Source of the DNA: an uncultured Lachnospiraceae bacterium
GTDB lineage: Bacteria > Bacillota > Clostridia > Lachnospirales > Lachnospiraceae
Length of the DNA: 64,000 bases
Assembly: GCA_902761665.1 (NCBI GenBank)
Contig: CACWLA010000004.1
Location: 1-64,000 of the forward strand
Direction: 5' to 3'
The notes beneath the pieces were generated by a model that saw nothing but the letters and a program-made list of their open reading frames with translations, searched no databases and had not been told where the DNA came from. A program made the position numbers and the translations under genes. Numbering within the stretch: position 1 is the first letter of the stretch; every line of letters begins with the position of its first letter. Below are positions 1-9,049 of the stretch, one piece after another.

Positions 1-20
1 TCACACCTTGATTTTAACGC

Positions 21-69
21 AAAAAGAGGCACCAGCCAACCCCTTTGGGCTGTACTGGTGTCTCTTTTG
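21..69 (-). terminator. Terminator downstream of efp
   Basis: A hairpin pairs positions 21-35 with 55-68 (core CACCAG/CTGGTG, extended by GAG/CTC and an A:T stretch). Read on the minus strand, the stem ends in a run of five T. It lies about 70 bases beyond the efp stop. The plus strand also has T-rich sequence after the stem, so it may work in both directions. Confidence 0.7.
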
Positions 70-135
70 TTTTGCGCTTATTTTGCAACGCGCCCTTTTT
101 TGCTTGCCGCAGATCCTGCGGCAGTCCGCTTTTGC

Positions 136-693
136 TTACGCTCTGGACATGTACTCGCCGGTACGGGTGTCGATGCGGACGCGGTCGCCCTGGTTCACGA
201 AGAGCGGGACAGCGATCTGTGCACCGGTCTCCACGACGGCGGGCTTGGTCGCGCCGGTCGCGGTGTTGCCCTTGAAGCCGGGCTCGGTGTCGGTGATCTC
301 CAGTTCCACGAAGAGAGGCGGTTCCACGGAGAAGACGCTCCCCTTGTAGGAGCAGAGCTTGCAGATCTCATTTTCCTTCACGAACTTCAGCGTATCGCCG
401 ATCTGATCTTTCGTCAGAGCGACCTGCTCGAAGGTCTCGTTGTCCATGAAGTAGTAGAAATCACCGTCATTGTACAGATACTGCATGTCCTTGCGGTCGA
501 TGATGGCGTTCTCGAAACGGTCGGTCGGGCGGAAGGAAGTTTCCACGACGCCGCCGCTGATGATGTTTTTCAGTTTGGTGCGGACAAAGGCAGCGCCCTT
601 GCCGGGTTTGACGTGCTGGAATTCGATGATCTGCCAGACGCCGCCCTCATATTCGATCGTAATACCGTTCTTAAAATCACCTGCTGATACCAT
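136..693 (-). CDS. efp: Elongation factor P
   Basis: The 185-residue product has the usual EF-P length and three-domain layout. The N-terminal KOW-like domain carries the loop PGKGAAF with Lys32 at the tip, the position that is modified or contacts the peptidyl-transferase centre in this family. The C-terminal part has the family signature around [16 protein letters not shown] binds ribosomes stalled on polyproline stretches and restores peptide-bond formation. The ATG at 693 is preceded by an AGGAG site at 701-705. Its own promoter lies at 768-796 and a terminator follows at 21-69, so it is probably a single-gene transcript. No epmA/B-type modification gene is nearby. Confidence 0.97.
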   Translation of the reverse strand: MVSAGDFKNGITIEYEGGVWQIIEFQHVKPGKGAAFVRTKLKNIISGGVVETSFRPTDRFENAIIDRKDMQYLYNDGDFYYFMDNETFEQVALTKDQIGDTLKFVKENEICKLCSYKGSVFSVEPPLFVELEITDTEPGFKGNTATGATKPAVVETGAQIAVPLFVNQGDRVRIDTRTGEYMSRA

Positions 694-767
694 ATAGTTC
701 CTCCTGAAGTCTGTAGGGTTTTCTTTCGATGCGCCCTGCGGCGCCGGTTGTCTGATTTTCCTGCAAT

Positions 768-796
768 ATTATATGCGATAAAAACGCCGATTTCAA
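768..796 (-). promoter_or_regulatory. Sigma-A type promoter of efp
   Basis: On the minus strand TTGAAA (791-796) is followed by a 17-base spacer and a perfect TATAAT (768-773). The -35 element overlaps the last codons of the upstream yqeG gene. The predicted start gives a leader of about 65 bases to efp. Confidence 0.75.
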
Positions 797-1308
797 CTAT
801 TTTTTTGACGTCTTTTCCAGAAGCCGAAAACGATCTTCTCGAAAGGCCTCTTGAGGCGTACGCCGGCCGTGTCCTTTTTCGGTTCGACCGGTGCGACGAG
901 CACGCTCCGGATGCGGGAACGGTTCGCGCCCCAGATATCCGTAAAGAGCTGGTCGCCCACGACGACCACTTCGCTGCGTCTGAGGTGCATGCCCCGGATC
1001 GCCGCGAGATACCCTCGCCGCGACGGCTTCTTCGCCTTATGACAGTAGCCGCAACCGACCGCTTCAGCAAAGGCCTTTACCCGCGGCTCCGCGTTGTTCG
1101 AAACCACGAAGGTCTTTATTCCCGCCGCGTGCAGCCTTTCGAAATAGCGCCTTGCCGCCTCATCCGCCGGCGCATCCTGGGGGACCACGGTGTTGTCGAT
1201 ATCAAAGACGACGCCCTTTGCCCCGCGCGCGGAAAGCCACTCCGGCGTGATCTCTGCGATGCCGGAGACGTATTCCGTCGGATAAAAGAGATGAAACGGA
1301 CCGTTCAT
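793..1308 (-). CDS. yqeG: YqeG-family HAD (subclass IIIA) phosphatase
   Basis: The 171-residue protein has the HAD motif I VFDIDNTVVPQ (nucleophile and acid/base Asp) near residue 37, motif II in TFVVSNN, and the motif III/IV region VVVGDQLFTDIWGANR. These match the YqeG family, predicted phosphatases of unknown physiological substrate that are common in Firmicutes. The start codon overlaps the nrdR stop by four bases, which suggests translational coupling. Nothing in the sequence identifies the substrate. The C-terminus is rich in Lys/Arg, as often seen in this family. Confidence 0.9.
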   Translation of the reverse strand: MNGPFHLFYPTEYVSGIAEITPEWLSARGAKGVVFDIDNTVVPQDAPADEAARRYFERLHAAGIKTFVVSNNAEPRVKAFAEAVGCGYCHKAKKPSRRGYLAAIRGMHLRRSEVVVVGDQLFTDIWGANRSRIRSVLVAPVEPKKDTAGVRLKRPFEKIVFGFWKRRQKNS

Positions 1309-1754
1309 TTCCTGTGCGCCAGCTTGTTGATCTCTTCGAGCAGCGTATCGAGATCCTTGAATTCGCGGTAGACCGAGGCAAAGCGGACATAGGCAACGCC
1401 GTCCAGGGCAGCCAGCTTGTTCATGACCATCTCGCCGATGACGCTCGACGGGATCTCCTTCTCGCCGCTCGCGATCAGCTCGTTCTCGATGTCATCCACG
1501 AGGCCGGTGATCCGGTCGACGGGTACCGGGCGCTTGTGGCAGGCACGGAAAATGCCCTTTTCGATCTTCGAACGGTCGAATTCCTCGCGCACGCCGTCCT
1601 TCTTGATCACCATGAGCGGGATCACTTCCACGCGTTCATAGGTCGTAAAGCGCTTGCCGCATTTTTCGCACTGGCGGCGTCTTCTGATCGTGCCTTCGGC
1701 GGGACGGGAATCGATGACTTTCGTATCTTCCGCGCTGCAAAAGGGGCATTTCAT
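1305..1754 (-). CDS. nrdR: Transcriptional repressor NrdR
   Basis: The 149-residue product begins with a four-cysteine zinc ribbon (CPFC ... CEKCGKRFTTYE, residues 3-40) and continues with an ATP-cone domain, exactly the NrdR layout. NrdR senses ATP/dATP and represses ribonucleotide reductase operons by binding paired NrdR boxes. No ribonucleotide reductase gene is in this window, so its targets lie elsewhere. The start abuts the prfC stop and the end overlaps yqeG, so the three genes are probably co-transcribed. Confidence 0.96.
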   Translation of the reverse strand: MKCPFCSAEDTKVIDSRPAEGTIRRRRQCEKCGKRFTTYERVEVIPLMVIKKDGVREEFDRSKIEKGIFRACHKRPVPVDRITGLVDDIENELIASGEKEIPSSVIGEMVMNKLAALDGVAYVRFASVYREFKDLDTLLEEINKLAHRK

Positions 1755-3335
1755 TTACGTATTCCTCCCAAATTCTTCGAGTTTCAGTCCGGGGTTGCGG
1801 TCCAGCACCATGCCGGGGCTCCAGCTGTTGGCAAAAAGCAGGAGCGGCCGCCCCTTAAGGTCAGTCACGCACTTCATGTCGGAAGTGCCCGAGATCTTCG
1901 CCGGGTCGGTATCGCTCACGATCCAGCGGATGTATTCATAGGGCAGCATGTCCAGCCCGGCTTCCACGTTGTATTCGTTCTTCAGGCGGAACATGAGCAC
2001 GTCGAACTGCAGCACGCCCACCACGCCGACAATGATCTCCTCCATGCCGCCGCGCATCTCCTGGAAGATCTGGATGGCGCCTTCCTGGGCGATCTGCATC
2101 ACGCCCTTCAGGAACTGTTTGCGCTTCATGGTATCGACCTGGCGGAGCCTCGCGAAATGCTCCGGCGCGAAGGTCGGAATGCCCTCGTAGCAGAAAATGT
2201 CATCGCTTTCCGTCAGCGTATCGCCGATGGAGAAAATGCCGGGATCGAAGACGCCGATGATGTCGCCCGCCCAGGCTTCCTCCACGATCGTGCGCTCCTG
2301 CGCCATCATCTGGGTGGACTGGGACAGGCGGATCTTCCGGCCGCCCTGCACGTGGTTCACCTCCATGCCCGCCGTGTACTTGCCGGATACGATGCGCAGG
2401 AAGGCAATGCGGTCGCGGTGCGCCTTGTTCATGTTGGCCTGGATCTTGAAGACGAAGGCTGAGAAAGGTTCCTCCGGCTCCACCACATGCGTATCGGCCG
2501 CGCGCGGTCCGGGGCAGGGCGCCATCGCCAGGAAATGCTCCAGAAAGTTCTGCACGCCGAAGTTCGTGAGTGCCGAGCCGAAGAATACCGGGCTGAGCCG
2601 CCCGCCGAGGACCTCGTCCATGTCCAGTTCGGCTACGGCATCCAGGAGTTCCAGGTCCTCCGCCAGCTGGTCCATGGCCGGGCCGCCGACCTTTTCCCGG
2701 GTCGAAGGCGCGTCCGGATCCAGTGTTTCGGAAGCGATCTCGTGCTGTCCGGCATCCGCCGCGGTAAAGGTGGTGATCACCTTCCGGTCGCGCTCGTAAA
2801 TGCCCTTGAAGGACTTGCCGGAACCGAGCGGCCAGCTCACCGGGCAGGTCGCGATGCCCAGCACGTGTTCAATGTCGTCCAGCAGTTCAAAAGGATCCTT
2901 CGCCTCACGGTCCATCTTGTTGATGAAGGTGAAGATCGGGATGTGCCGCATCACGCAGACCTTAAAGAGCTTGATGGTCTGTGCCTCGACGCCCTTGCTG
3001 CCGTCGATGACCATGACCGCGGAATCCGCCGCCATGAGTGTCCGGTAGGTATCTTCCGAGAAGTCCTGGTGTCCGGGCGTGTCGAGGATGTTGACGCATT
3101 TCCCGTCGTACTGGAACTGGAGCACCGAGGAGGTCACCGAAATGCCTCTCTCCTTTTCGATCTCCATCCAGTCGGACACGGCGTGGCGCGCGGTCTTCCG
3201 GCCTTTGACGGAACCGGCCAGGTTGATGGCGCCGCCGTAGAGCAGGAACTTTTCCGTCAGCGTCGTCTTGCCGGCGTCGGGGTGGGATATGATGGCGAAG
3301 GTCCGCCGTCTTTTGATTTCTTCCGTAATTGACAA
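1755..3335 (-). CDS. prfC: Peptide chain release factor 3
   Basis: The 526-residue translational GTPase has P-loop SHPDAGKTTL near residue 18, switch II DTPGHQDFSEDT, and NKMD for guanine recognition, followed by the beta-barrel and C-terminal domains of RF3. It recycles RF1/RF2 from the ribosome after peptide release. The reading frame starts at a TTG codon (3333-3335), reading M-S-I-T-E-E-I-K-R-R-R, with a GAGG ribosome-binding site about seven bases upstream; no in-frame ATG precedes the P-loop at a sensible distance. The next gene, nrdR, begins immediately after its stop. Confidence 0.96.
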   Translation of the reverse strand: MSITEEIKRRRTFAIISHPDAGKTTLTEKFLLYGGAINLAGSVKGRKTARHAVSDWMEIEKERGISVTSSVLQFQYDGKCVNILDTPGHQDFSEDTYRTLMAADSAVMVIDGSKGVEAQTIKLFKVCVMRHIPIFTFINKMDREAKDPFELLDDIEHVLGIATCPVSWPLGSGKSFKGIYERDRKVITTFTAADAGQHEIASETLDPDAPSTREKVGGPAMDQLAEDLELLDAVAELDMDEVLGGRLSPVFFGSALTNFGVQNFLEHFLAMAPCPGPRAADTHVVEPEEPFSAFVFKIQANMNKAHRDRIAFLRIVSGKYTAGMEVNHVQGGRKIRLSQSTQMMAQERTIVEEAWAGDIIGVFDPGIFSIGDTLTESDDIFCYEGIPTFAPEHFARLRQVDTMKRKQFLKGVMQIAQEGAIQIFQEMRGGMEEIIVGVVGVLQFDVLMFRLKNEYNVEAGLDMLPYEYIRWIVSDTDPAKISGTSDMKCVTDLKGRPLLLFANSWSPGMVLDRNPGLKLEEFGRNT

Positions 3336-3403
3336 TGTTTTGCCTCTTCCGTATGTTTTCGTCTTCCGCAGGAGCGGCTCCGTTTTTTCTCCGTTTCAGG
3401 CGG

Positions 3404-5038
3404 TCAGGCCTGGTCTCTCACGAGCGCCTCGGCAATGTTCATGGCCTGGTCGCCGCAGCGCTCAAGGTCCGTGCACATGTCCGTAAAGATGACGCCGCCG
3501 AGCGGGTCGCAGGCCGAAGTCATCAGCCGGCTGACGTGGTTCGCAATGAAGCGCTCCTGCATATCGTCGATCTCCTGTTCCTTCGCCTTCGTCTCCTCCA
3601 GCAGTTCGAAGCGTTCCTCTTTGAAGACCTCCATCGCGCGGTCCAGGTTGTCGATCACCGCGTCAGCGAGCGTCTTCAGTTCCGCCACGGCGGTCTCCGA
3701 AAGGACCGCCTTCGCAGACTTCATCTTTGCTGCGAACTCAATGATGTTCTCCGCATGGTCGCTGATCCGCTCGAAATTGGAGACCACCAGGATCAGGCGA
3801 GACAGGCGGAACACGTCCTTATCCGACATCGGCATGGTCCTGAGTTCCACCATCCGGTCTTCGATCGCCTTGTTCAGCCAGTCGACCGTTTCTTCCGTTT
3901 CCTCCACCTGGTCAAACAGTTCCGTCTGCGACGGATCGAAGAAGTAGCGGACGGCAGTCTTCAGATTGCTGGCAGCGATCCCGCCCATCCGGACGGTCTC
4001 GAGTTTCGCCTGGCTCATGGCCACCGCAGGGATGGTCTTGCTGCTGATGTTCGCGAGATACACGAGCCTTCGGTCCTCCAGTGCATGCTGTTCGCTTTCC
4101 CGGAGCGGGACCGCCTTCTCCGTCAGTTTCACGATCCGGTCCGCGAAGGGACTGATGACCAGCACCGCGAAGACCGCGAAGATCGTATGGGTATTTGCGA
4201 CCTGGCGGGCGACATCTCCGGGCGACAGGCTTTGAATGAACCTCGGCACTGCCGGAATGAGCAGGACGATCAAAGTCAGCATGGCACCCCGGATCAGGTT
4301 GAAGAACAGATTAAGCAGGGCCGTCCGCTTGCCGTTCCGGCCGGTGGTAAGAGAAGCGAGCAGGTTCGGCGTCACCGAACCGATCGCCGCGCCGATGATC
4401 AGGAATACGCACTCTTCGTAGCTCAGCATCCCCTCCACGGCGAAGGCCTGGAAGATGACGATCGACGAGGAAGAGCTCTGCAGCAGAGCCGTAAAGAGAA
4501 TGCCGAAGAGGATGCAGACCGCTGGATGCTCCAGGAAGGTCAGCGCCTTTACGAAGGCCGCGCTGTCCGCAAGTACCTTGATGGCGCTCTTCAGGATCCC
4601 GATGCCGACGAAAAGCATGCCGAAGCCGAGGACCACCTTACCGATGTTCTGCGCGGTCGTGTTCTTCACGAACAGGGCAACGATGCAGCCGGCAAAGAGC
4701 AGGAACGGCGCGTAGCTCGCCAGGTCGAAGGCCGTGATCTGCGCCGTGACCGTGGTACCGATGTTCGCGCCCATGATCACGCCGATCGCCTGGGACAGGT
4801 TCATCAGCGCCGAGTCCACGAAGCCGATCACCATCATGTCCGTGGCCGACGAGCTCTGGATCAGCATGGTCACCAGAATACCGACCAGAATGGCCGTGAT
4901 GCGTTTCCCGGCTACCTTTTCCAGGATGATCTTCAGTTTATCGCCGGCGACGTTTTTCAGTCCTGTCGACATGACGGACATGCCGTACAGGAAAAGCCCG
5001 ATGCCGCCGAAAAAGGACAATACTGTCTTCAGATCCAT
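3404..5038 (-). CDS. Na/Pi-cotransporter family protein with C-terminal PhoU-like domain
   Basis: The protein has the two inverted Na/Pi symporter repeats, each with the diagnostic QSSS motif (IQSSSATD in the first half and LQSSSSS in the second), and many hydrophobic helices through about residue 310. A helical PhoU-like cytoplasmic domain follows to the C-terminus. Such proteins take up or export phosphate with sodium and are called NptA or YjbB in other species. I chose the ATG at 5038 because GAGG lies six bases upstream; an ATG six codons earlier has no ribosome-binding site. Substrate and direction are not decidable from sequence. A promoter is visible at 5081-5109. Confidence 0.9.
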   Translation of the reverse strand: MDLKTVLSFFGGIGLFLYGMSVMSTGLKNVAGDKLKIILEKVAGKRITAILVGILVTMLIQSSSATDMMVIGFVDSALMNLSQAIGVIMGANIGTTVTAQITAFDLASYAPFLLFAGCIVALFVKNTTAQNIGKVVLGFGMLFVGIGILKSAIKVLADSAAFVKALTFLEHPAVCILFGILFTALLQSSSSSIVIFQAFAVEGMLSYEECVFLIIGAAIGSVTPNLLASLTTGRNGKRTALLNLFFNLIRGAMLTLIVLLIPAVPRFIQSLSPGDVARQVANTHTIFAVFAVLVISPFADRIVKLTEKAVPLRESEQHALEDRRLVYLANISSKTIPAVAMSQAKLETVRMGGIAASNLKTAVRYFFDPSQTELFDQVEETEETVDWLNKAIEDRMVELRTMPMSDKDVFRLSRLILVVSNFERISDHAENIIEFAAKMKSAKAVLSETAVAELKTLADAVIDNLDRAMEVFKEERFELLEETKAKEQEIDDMQERFIANHVSRLMTSACDPLGGVIFTDMCTDLERCGDQAMNIAEALVRDQA

Positions 5039-5080
5039 TTCGAACCTCATTTTCAAGTATCAGCCATCCGGAGATGACCC

Positions 5081-5109
5081 AATATATGGTAGCACAGGCC
5101 TGCAGTCAA
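5081..5109 (-). promoter_or_regulatory. Promoter of the Na/Pi cotransporter gene
   Basis: On the minus strand TTGACT (5104-5109), a 17-base spacer and TATATT (5081-5086) form a good sigma-A promoter. An overlapping alternative uses a second TTGACT six bases upstream with TACCAT as the -10. Confidence 0.65.
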
Positions 5110-5218
5110 GTCAACGAAACACAGCGCAAAAAATAGGCGTCTCTGCGCTTTTCCATCTTGATTTTTCCGGGATTTATGAGAAAATATAAGGGATTATGTG
5201 TATTGATTGAGGAGACTT

Positions 5219-6844
5219 ATGATCACTGTCAGCAATGTTACCGTGCGGTTCGGCAAAGTACCGCTTTTCGAAGACGTCAACGTCAAATTCGTCCCCGGCG
5301 AATGCTACGGCATCATCGGCGCGAACGGCGCCGGCAAGTCCACCTTCCTGCGCGTCCTCACCGGCGAACTGGAGCCGTCCAAGGGGGACGTGTTCGTCAC
5401 GCCCGGCGAACGCATCAGCATCCTGAAGCAGGACCATAACGCCTATGACGCGCACCAGGTCCTGGAAACCGTCATGCTCGGCAACCCGCGGCTTTTCGAA
5501 GTCATGAAGGAGAAGGACGCCCTCTACATGAAGGAGGACTTCAGCGAAGAGGACGGCATCCGCGCGAGCGAACTGGAGGCCGAATTTGCCTCCATGAACG
5601 GCTGGGAGGCCGAGTCCGATGCGGCGACCCTCCTGAACGGCCTCGGCATTGAGCCGGAGCTGCACGAAAAGATGATGAGCGAGCTCTCCGGCGCCGAGAA
5701 GGTGAAGGTCCTGCTTGCCCAGGCCCTCTTCGGCAATCCCGACATCCTGCTCATGGACGAGCCGACCAACCATCTGGACCTCGCCGCCATCGCCTGGCTC
5801 GAGGAATTCCTGATCAATTTCGAAAACACCGTGATCGTCGTGTCCCATGACCGCTATTTCCTCAACAAGGTCTGCACCATGATCGCGGACATCGACTACA
5901 ACAAGATCCAGCTTTACGCCGGCAACTACGATTTCTGGTACGAATCCAGCCAGCTTCGCGTGCGCCAGATGAAGGAAGCCAACAAGAAGAAAGAGGAACA
6001 GATCAAGGAACTGCAGGAATTCATCCAGCGCTTCTCCGCGAACGCCTCGAAATCCAAGCAGGCGACCTCAAGAAAGCGTGCCCTGGAAAAGATCCAGCTG
6101 GATGACATCCGCCCTTCGAGCCGCAAGTACCCCTACATCGATTTCCGTCCCGACCGCACGATCGGCAACGAAGTGCTGGAAGTGAAGCACCTCAGCAAGT
6201 CCATCCAGGGCGTGAAGATCCTCGACGATATCAGTTTCGTGCTGCGGCATGACGACAAGGTCGCCTTCGTCGGCGCCGATGAGTTTGCCAAGACCGTGCT
6301 TTTCCAGATCCTCATGGGCGAGATGGAGCCCGACAGCGGTTCCTACAAATGGGGCGTCACCACAAGCCGCGCCTACTTCCCGAAGGACAGTTCCGACGAA
6401 TTCAAGGCCGACCTCACCATCACCGAATGGCTGACCGGCTACTCTCCCGTCAAGGACATGACCTATGTCCGCGGCTTCCTTGGCCGCATGCTCTTTGCCG
6501 GCGACGACGGCGTGAAGAAGCTGACGGTCCTTTCCGGCGGCGAGCGCGTGCGCTGCATGTTCTCGAAGATGATGATCAGCGGCGCGAACGTCCTGATCTT
6601 CGACGAGCCGACCAACCATCTGGACATGGAATCCATCACCGCGCTCAACAACGGCATGATCAAATTCCCGGGCGTGATCCTCTTCACCTCCCGCGACCAT
6701 CAGATCGTCCAGACCACCGCGAACCGCATCATTGAGATCATTCAGGGCAGGATCATCGACAAGATCACGACCTATGACGAATATCTGGCGGACGACATCA
6801 TGGCCATGAAGCGCATGGTCTACAATGCCGGGACCGAGGACTGA
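5219..6844 (+). CDS. ABC-F family ATP-binding protein (YkpA/YbiT-like)
   Basis: The 541-residue protein has two ABC ATPase domains joined by a charged linker (about residues 240-300) and no membrane segments, which is the ABC-F layout. Domain 1 has Walker A GANGAGKST, signature LSGAEK and Walker B ILLMDEPTNHLD. Domain 2 has signature LSGGER and Walker B VLIFDEPTNHLD, but its Walker A reads GADEFAKT, lacking the glycine before lysine. ABC-F proteins act on the ribosomal E site in translation or antibiotic resistance. The start at 5219 follows GAGGAG; an upstream TTG overlaps that site and is unlikely. Resistance activity cannot be inferred. Confidence 0.92.
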   Translation: MITVSNVTVRFGKVPLFEDVNVKFVPGECYGIIGANGAGKSTFLRVLTGELEPSKGDVFVTPGERISILKQDHNAYDAHQVLETVMLGNPRLFEVMKEKDALYMKEDFSEEDGIRASELEAEFASMNGWEAESDAATLLNGLGIEPELHEKMMSELSGAEKVKVLLAQALFGNPDILLMDEPTNHLDLAAIAWLEEFLINFENTVIVVSHDRYFLNKVCTMIADIDYNKIQLYAGNYDFWYESSQLRVRQMKEANKKKEEQIKELQEFIQRFSANASKSKQATSRKRALEKIQLDDIRPSSRKYPYIDFRPDRTIGNEVLEVKHLSKSIQGVKILDDISFVLRHDDKVAFVGADEFAKTVLFQILMGEMEPDSGSYKWGVTTSRAYFPKDSSDEFKADLTITEWLTGYSPVKDMTYVRGFLGRMLFAGDDGVKKLTVLSGGERVRCMFSKMMISGANVLIFDEPTNHLDMESITALNNGMIKFPGVILFTSRDHQIVQTTANRIIEIIQGRIIDKITTYDEYLADDIMAMKRMVYNAGTED

Positions 6845-6864
6845 CATCAGAGAGGAGAACTGCA

Positions 6865-7419
6865 ATGTCCAAAATCTGCGCGAACTGCGGCGCGGCGCTT
6901 GAAGACGACGCCGTTTTCTGCCCGGAATGCGGTACCCGCTTCGGTACCGTTCCCGCGGCAGATGAAGCGCCTGCTCCGGAGATCCGTCCCGAACCGCAGG
7001 AAGATGCGGTTTCCGAACCTGCAGGCCCCGGGCCTGTGCCCGTCAGGCCGCAGCCCGATACCGTAAGGCCCGAACAGGTATGGCAGACTGCGCCGCCTAT
7101 TCCCGCACCCGTCCCCGTACCGGCCGGGGAGCCCGAAAAACGCTCGAAAGAGATCAGCACCGCCGGTTATTTCTGGCTCATGCTGCTCTTCGCCGTTCCC
7201 GTCGTCGGCTTCATCGCCATGCTGATCTTTGCCGGCGCCGTGAAGAACAAAAACCTCCGCAACTTTGCCCGTGCCCACGTCGTATGGGTCATCGTTGCCC
7301 TGATCACCGCGATCGCGCTTTGGGTCGTCGCCAGGATCGCCCTGAAAGCGGCCGGCACCGCGATCGACTGGCAGGGAATTTTCGACAGCATCAAAAACGC
7401 ATTTCCTTTCGGGAATTGA
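6865..7419 (+). CDS. Zinc-ribbon membrane protein, unknown function
   Basis: The 184-residue protein opens with a four-Cys zinc ribbon (ICANCGAALEDDAVFCPECG, residues 3-22). A Pro/Glu-rich linker to about residue 95 follows, then two hydrophobic segments (about 103-125 and 134-157). This is a common clostridial design in which a cytosolic zinc ribbon is tethered to the membrane; function is unknown. The gene has a good GAGAGGAG site upstream and sits 20 bases after the ABC-F gene. It is a paralogue in layout of the next gene, and the two are probably co-transcribed. Confidence 0.75.
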   Translation: MSKICANCGAALEDDAVFCPECGTRFGTVPAADEAPAPEIRPEPQEDAVSEPAGPGPVPVRPQPDTVRPEQVWQTAPPIPAPVPVPAGEPEKRSKEISTAGYFWLMLLFAVPVVGFIAMLIFAGAVKNKNLRNFARAHVVWVIVALITAIALWVVARIALKAAGTAIDWQGIFDSIKNAFPFGN

Positions 7420-7445
7420 TGCATAATTGAAAGGAGACCAAAACA

Positions 7446-7898
7446 ATGGCATTTTGTCCCAAATGCGGAACCAAACTCGAAGAGGGCACGTCGTTCTGCC
7501 CGAACTGCGGCGCCAGGATCGGCGGTGAAAAAGCCGCTTCCAAGACCGACTTTTCCGACGATCTGAAGAAACTGGCCGACACGCCCGATACCACGGCGAA
7601 TTACAGCGCCGCTGACATCAATAACAACAAGGGGATGGCGATCCTCTGCTATCTTGGCATCCTGTGGCTGATCCCCTTCCTCGGCGCCAAGGGATCACCC
7701 TTCGTGAAGTATCACCTGAACCAGGGTCTGACTCTTCTGATCCTCGGCATTGCCGCTGCAGTCGTTTCCTGGATCCCCGTGATCGGCTGGCTCTGCGGCG
7801 TCATCGTGTTCGCCCTGGCGATCATCGGCATCGTCAACGTCGTGAACGGCAAGGCACAGGAGCTTCCCGTCATCGGAAAGTTCAAACTGATGAGCTGA
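7446..7898 (+). CDS. Zinc-ribbon plus DUF4870-like membrane protein
   Basis: The 150-residue protein starts with a zinc ribbon (CPKCGTKLEEGTSFCPNCG). A short linker leads to a membrane domain with two to three hydrophobic segments, including the stretch KGSPFVKYHLNQGLTLLILG. The KYHxNQGL pattern is typical of small DUF4870/YIP1-like membrane domains. A GAAAGGAG site precedes the ATG. It follows the similar zinc-ribbon gene by 26 bases. Function unknown; a membrane-associated sensor or scaffold role is only a guess. Confidence 0.75.
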   Translation: MAFCPKCGTKLEEGTSFCPNCGARIGGEKAASKTDFSDDLKKLADTPDTTANYSAADINNNKGMAILCYLGILWLIPFLGAKGSPFVKYHLNQGLTLLILGIAAAVVSWIPVIGWLCGVIVFALAIIGIVNVVNGKAQELPVIGKFKLMS

Positions 7899-8001
7899 GC
7901 CCGACCGCCTCTGAAACAGGCAAAACGCGTCCGCTTTTCGGCGGATGCTCATAAGAAAGTTTTGATTAAAAAAATCTGGGCATCTGTCTGACAAGGTTGG
8001 C

Positions 8002-8048
8002 AAAAACAGAATCCCGGACTGTTGTATCTCTGCAGCAGTCCGGGATTC
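8002..8048 (-). terminator. Terminator of the bla-like operon, possibly bidirectional
   Basis: A perfect 12-bp stem (8009-8020 with 8037-8048, GAATCCCGGACT/AGTCCGGGATTC) is followed on the minus strand by a T run at 8002-8006. It sits between the convergent zinc-ribbon gene and the membrane-protein gene ending at 8087. Confidence 0.8.
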
Positions 8049-8086
8049 TTATCTCTATTGTCTCAGAGTTAATCCGCGGTATAGTT

Positions 8087-9046
8087 TTATATCTTGCCAT
8101 CTTTGTTTAAGAGGCGGCAAATTAACAGCGAGATTCCACCTGAAGCGAGAATGACAAGAATATCTATAGGCGCCAATACCAGCTTCCCTAATCCCTCAAA
8201 CAAAAACCCACTTCCAAATCTGTACAGATTTCCGCTGAGCAAGATCATCTCGCCGATATACATGGCAATTGTCACTATAGCAGCGATTGCTGTTGGAAGT
8301 GCCAGCGAGAGCAGTTTCCTTTTCCCCATAGTAAACGACCCGGTATATACGCCCATTGTTATACCCAAGAGGGCAAAGAACACAGCCATCAGTACGGCAG
8401 AAAGCGGAGAAACTGTTATCTCTCCAGTCCGATAGAAAGCGGTAAAACAAGCCCAGATACACATCCCCAGAAACGCCGCGCTAGTTATCGTCTGTACGAC
8501 CAGTGCTTTTTTCCTGCTATGATCGCCGGTTCGAATCATCTTGGCAATGCCGTAAAAGCAATTCAGAAGCGATACGATAATCACGACAGATATCAGATAA
8601 AAATGGATCTTAAAGGCTGGGCTGTACCCACCCAGAAGCACATCCACGGCCTCCCAAGTCCTGGTTTCAAACTGTTCCGGTGGAATGTAACATAATGACA
8701 TCTGCCAGCTTTCCAGTGGGATTAGTTCCTGCGTCTGAACCAGGACTTTAGTCTCCATGATCCTTTCAGCCAGAAAAAATACGGCAATGGAAGTAATAGA
8801 GCCAAAGAGCAAATCAAGCTTCCTGGACAGTCTTTGGAACAAAGGAATTAACAGTACGCCCACGATCAGAGCAATCGCAATCGGTGTATATGGAATGATG
8901 TACTTCGGGTATTCCTCGATAGGAACCGCTCCGTTCTGCACCATTTTTGTAATAACGCTTATACCCATATACAGTGGGTAAATAGAAACAGCAACGGCTA
9001 CCGCAAGAGAATACCAACAATACTTTTTATAATTAGTATTACTCAT
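8087..9046 (-). CDS. Polytopic membrane protein of the BlaI/M56 operon, unknown function
   Basis: The 319-residue protein is strongly hydrophobic, with about seven to eight candidate membrane helices (first at residues 12-32, last near 285-308) and no recognised catalytic motif. It is the last gene of a minus-strand operon (blaI-like, M56 peptidase, lipoprotein, this gene) and follows the lipoprotein stop by three bases, with an AAGGGA ribosome-binding site. Its base composition is AT-richer than the surrounding chromosome, as is the whole operon. It may be an effector, transporter or immunity-type partner of the sensor pair. I do not recognise the family. Confidence 0.75.
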   Translation of the reverse strand: MSNTNYKKYCWYSLAVAVAVSIYPLYMGISVITKMVQNGAVPIEEYPKYIIPYTPIAIALIVGVLLIPLFQRLSRKLDLLFGSITSIAVFFLAERIMETKVLVQTQELIPLESWQMSLCYIPPEQFETRTWEAVDVLLGGYSPAFKIHFYLISVVIIVSLLNCFYGIAKMIRTGDHSRKKALVVQTITSAAFLGMCIWACFTAFYRTGEITVSPLSAVLMAVFFALLGITMGVYTGSFTMGKRKLLSLALPTAIAAIVTIAMYIGEMILLSGNLYRFGSGFLFEGLGKLVLAPIDILVILASGGISLLICRLLNKDGKI

Positions 9047-9049
9047 GGT

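Noticed and set aside
1314-2462. 382-codon plus-strand frame opposite nrdR and prfC
   Set aside because: Antisense shadow of two conserved genes with no ribosome-binding site.
3329-5077. 582-codon open frame on the plus strand opposite the Na/Pi cotransporter gene
   Set aside because: Antisense to a gene with clear family motifs; the product is Arg/His/Asp-rich without domains.
8528-8537. tRNA T-loop-like GGTTCGAATC
   Set aside because: It lies inside the membrane protein gene and no acceptor stem, anticodon arm or D-arm can be drawn around it.
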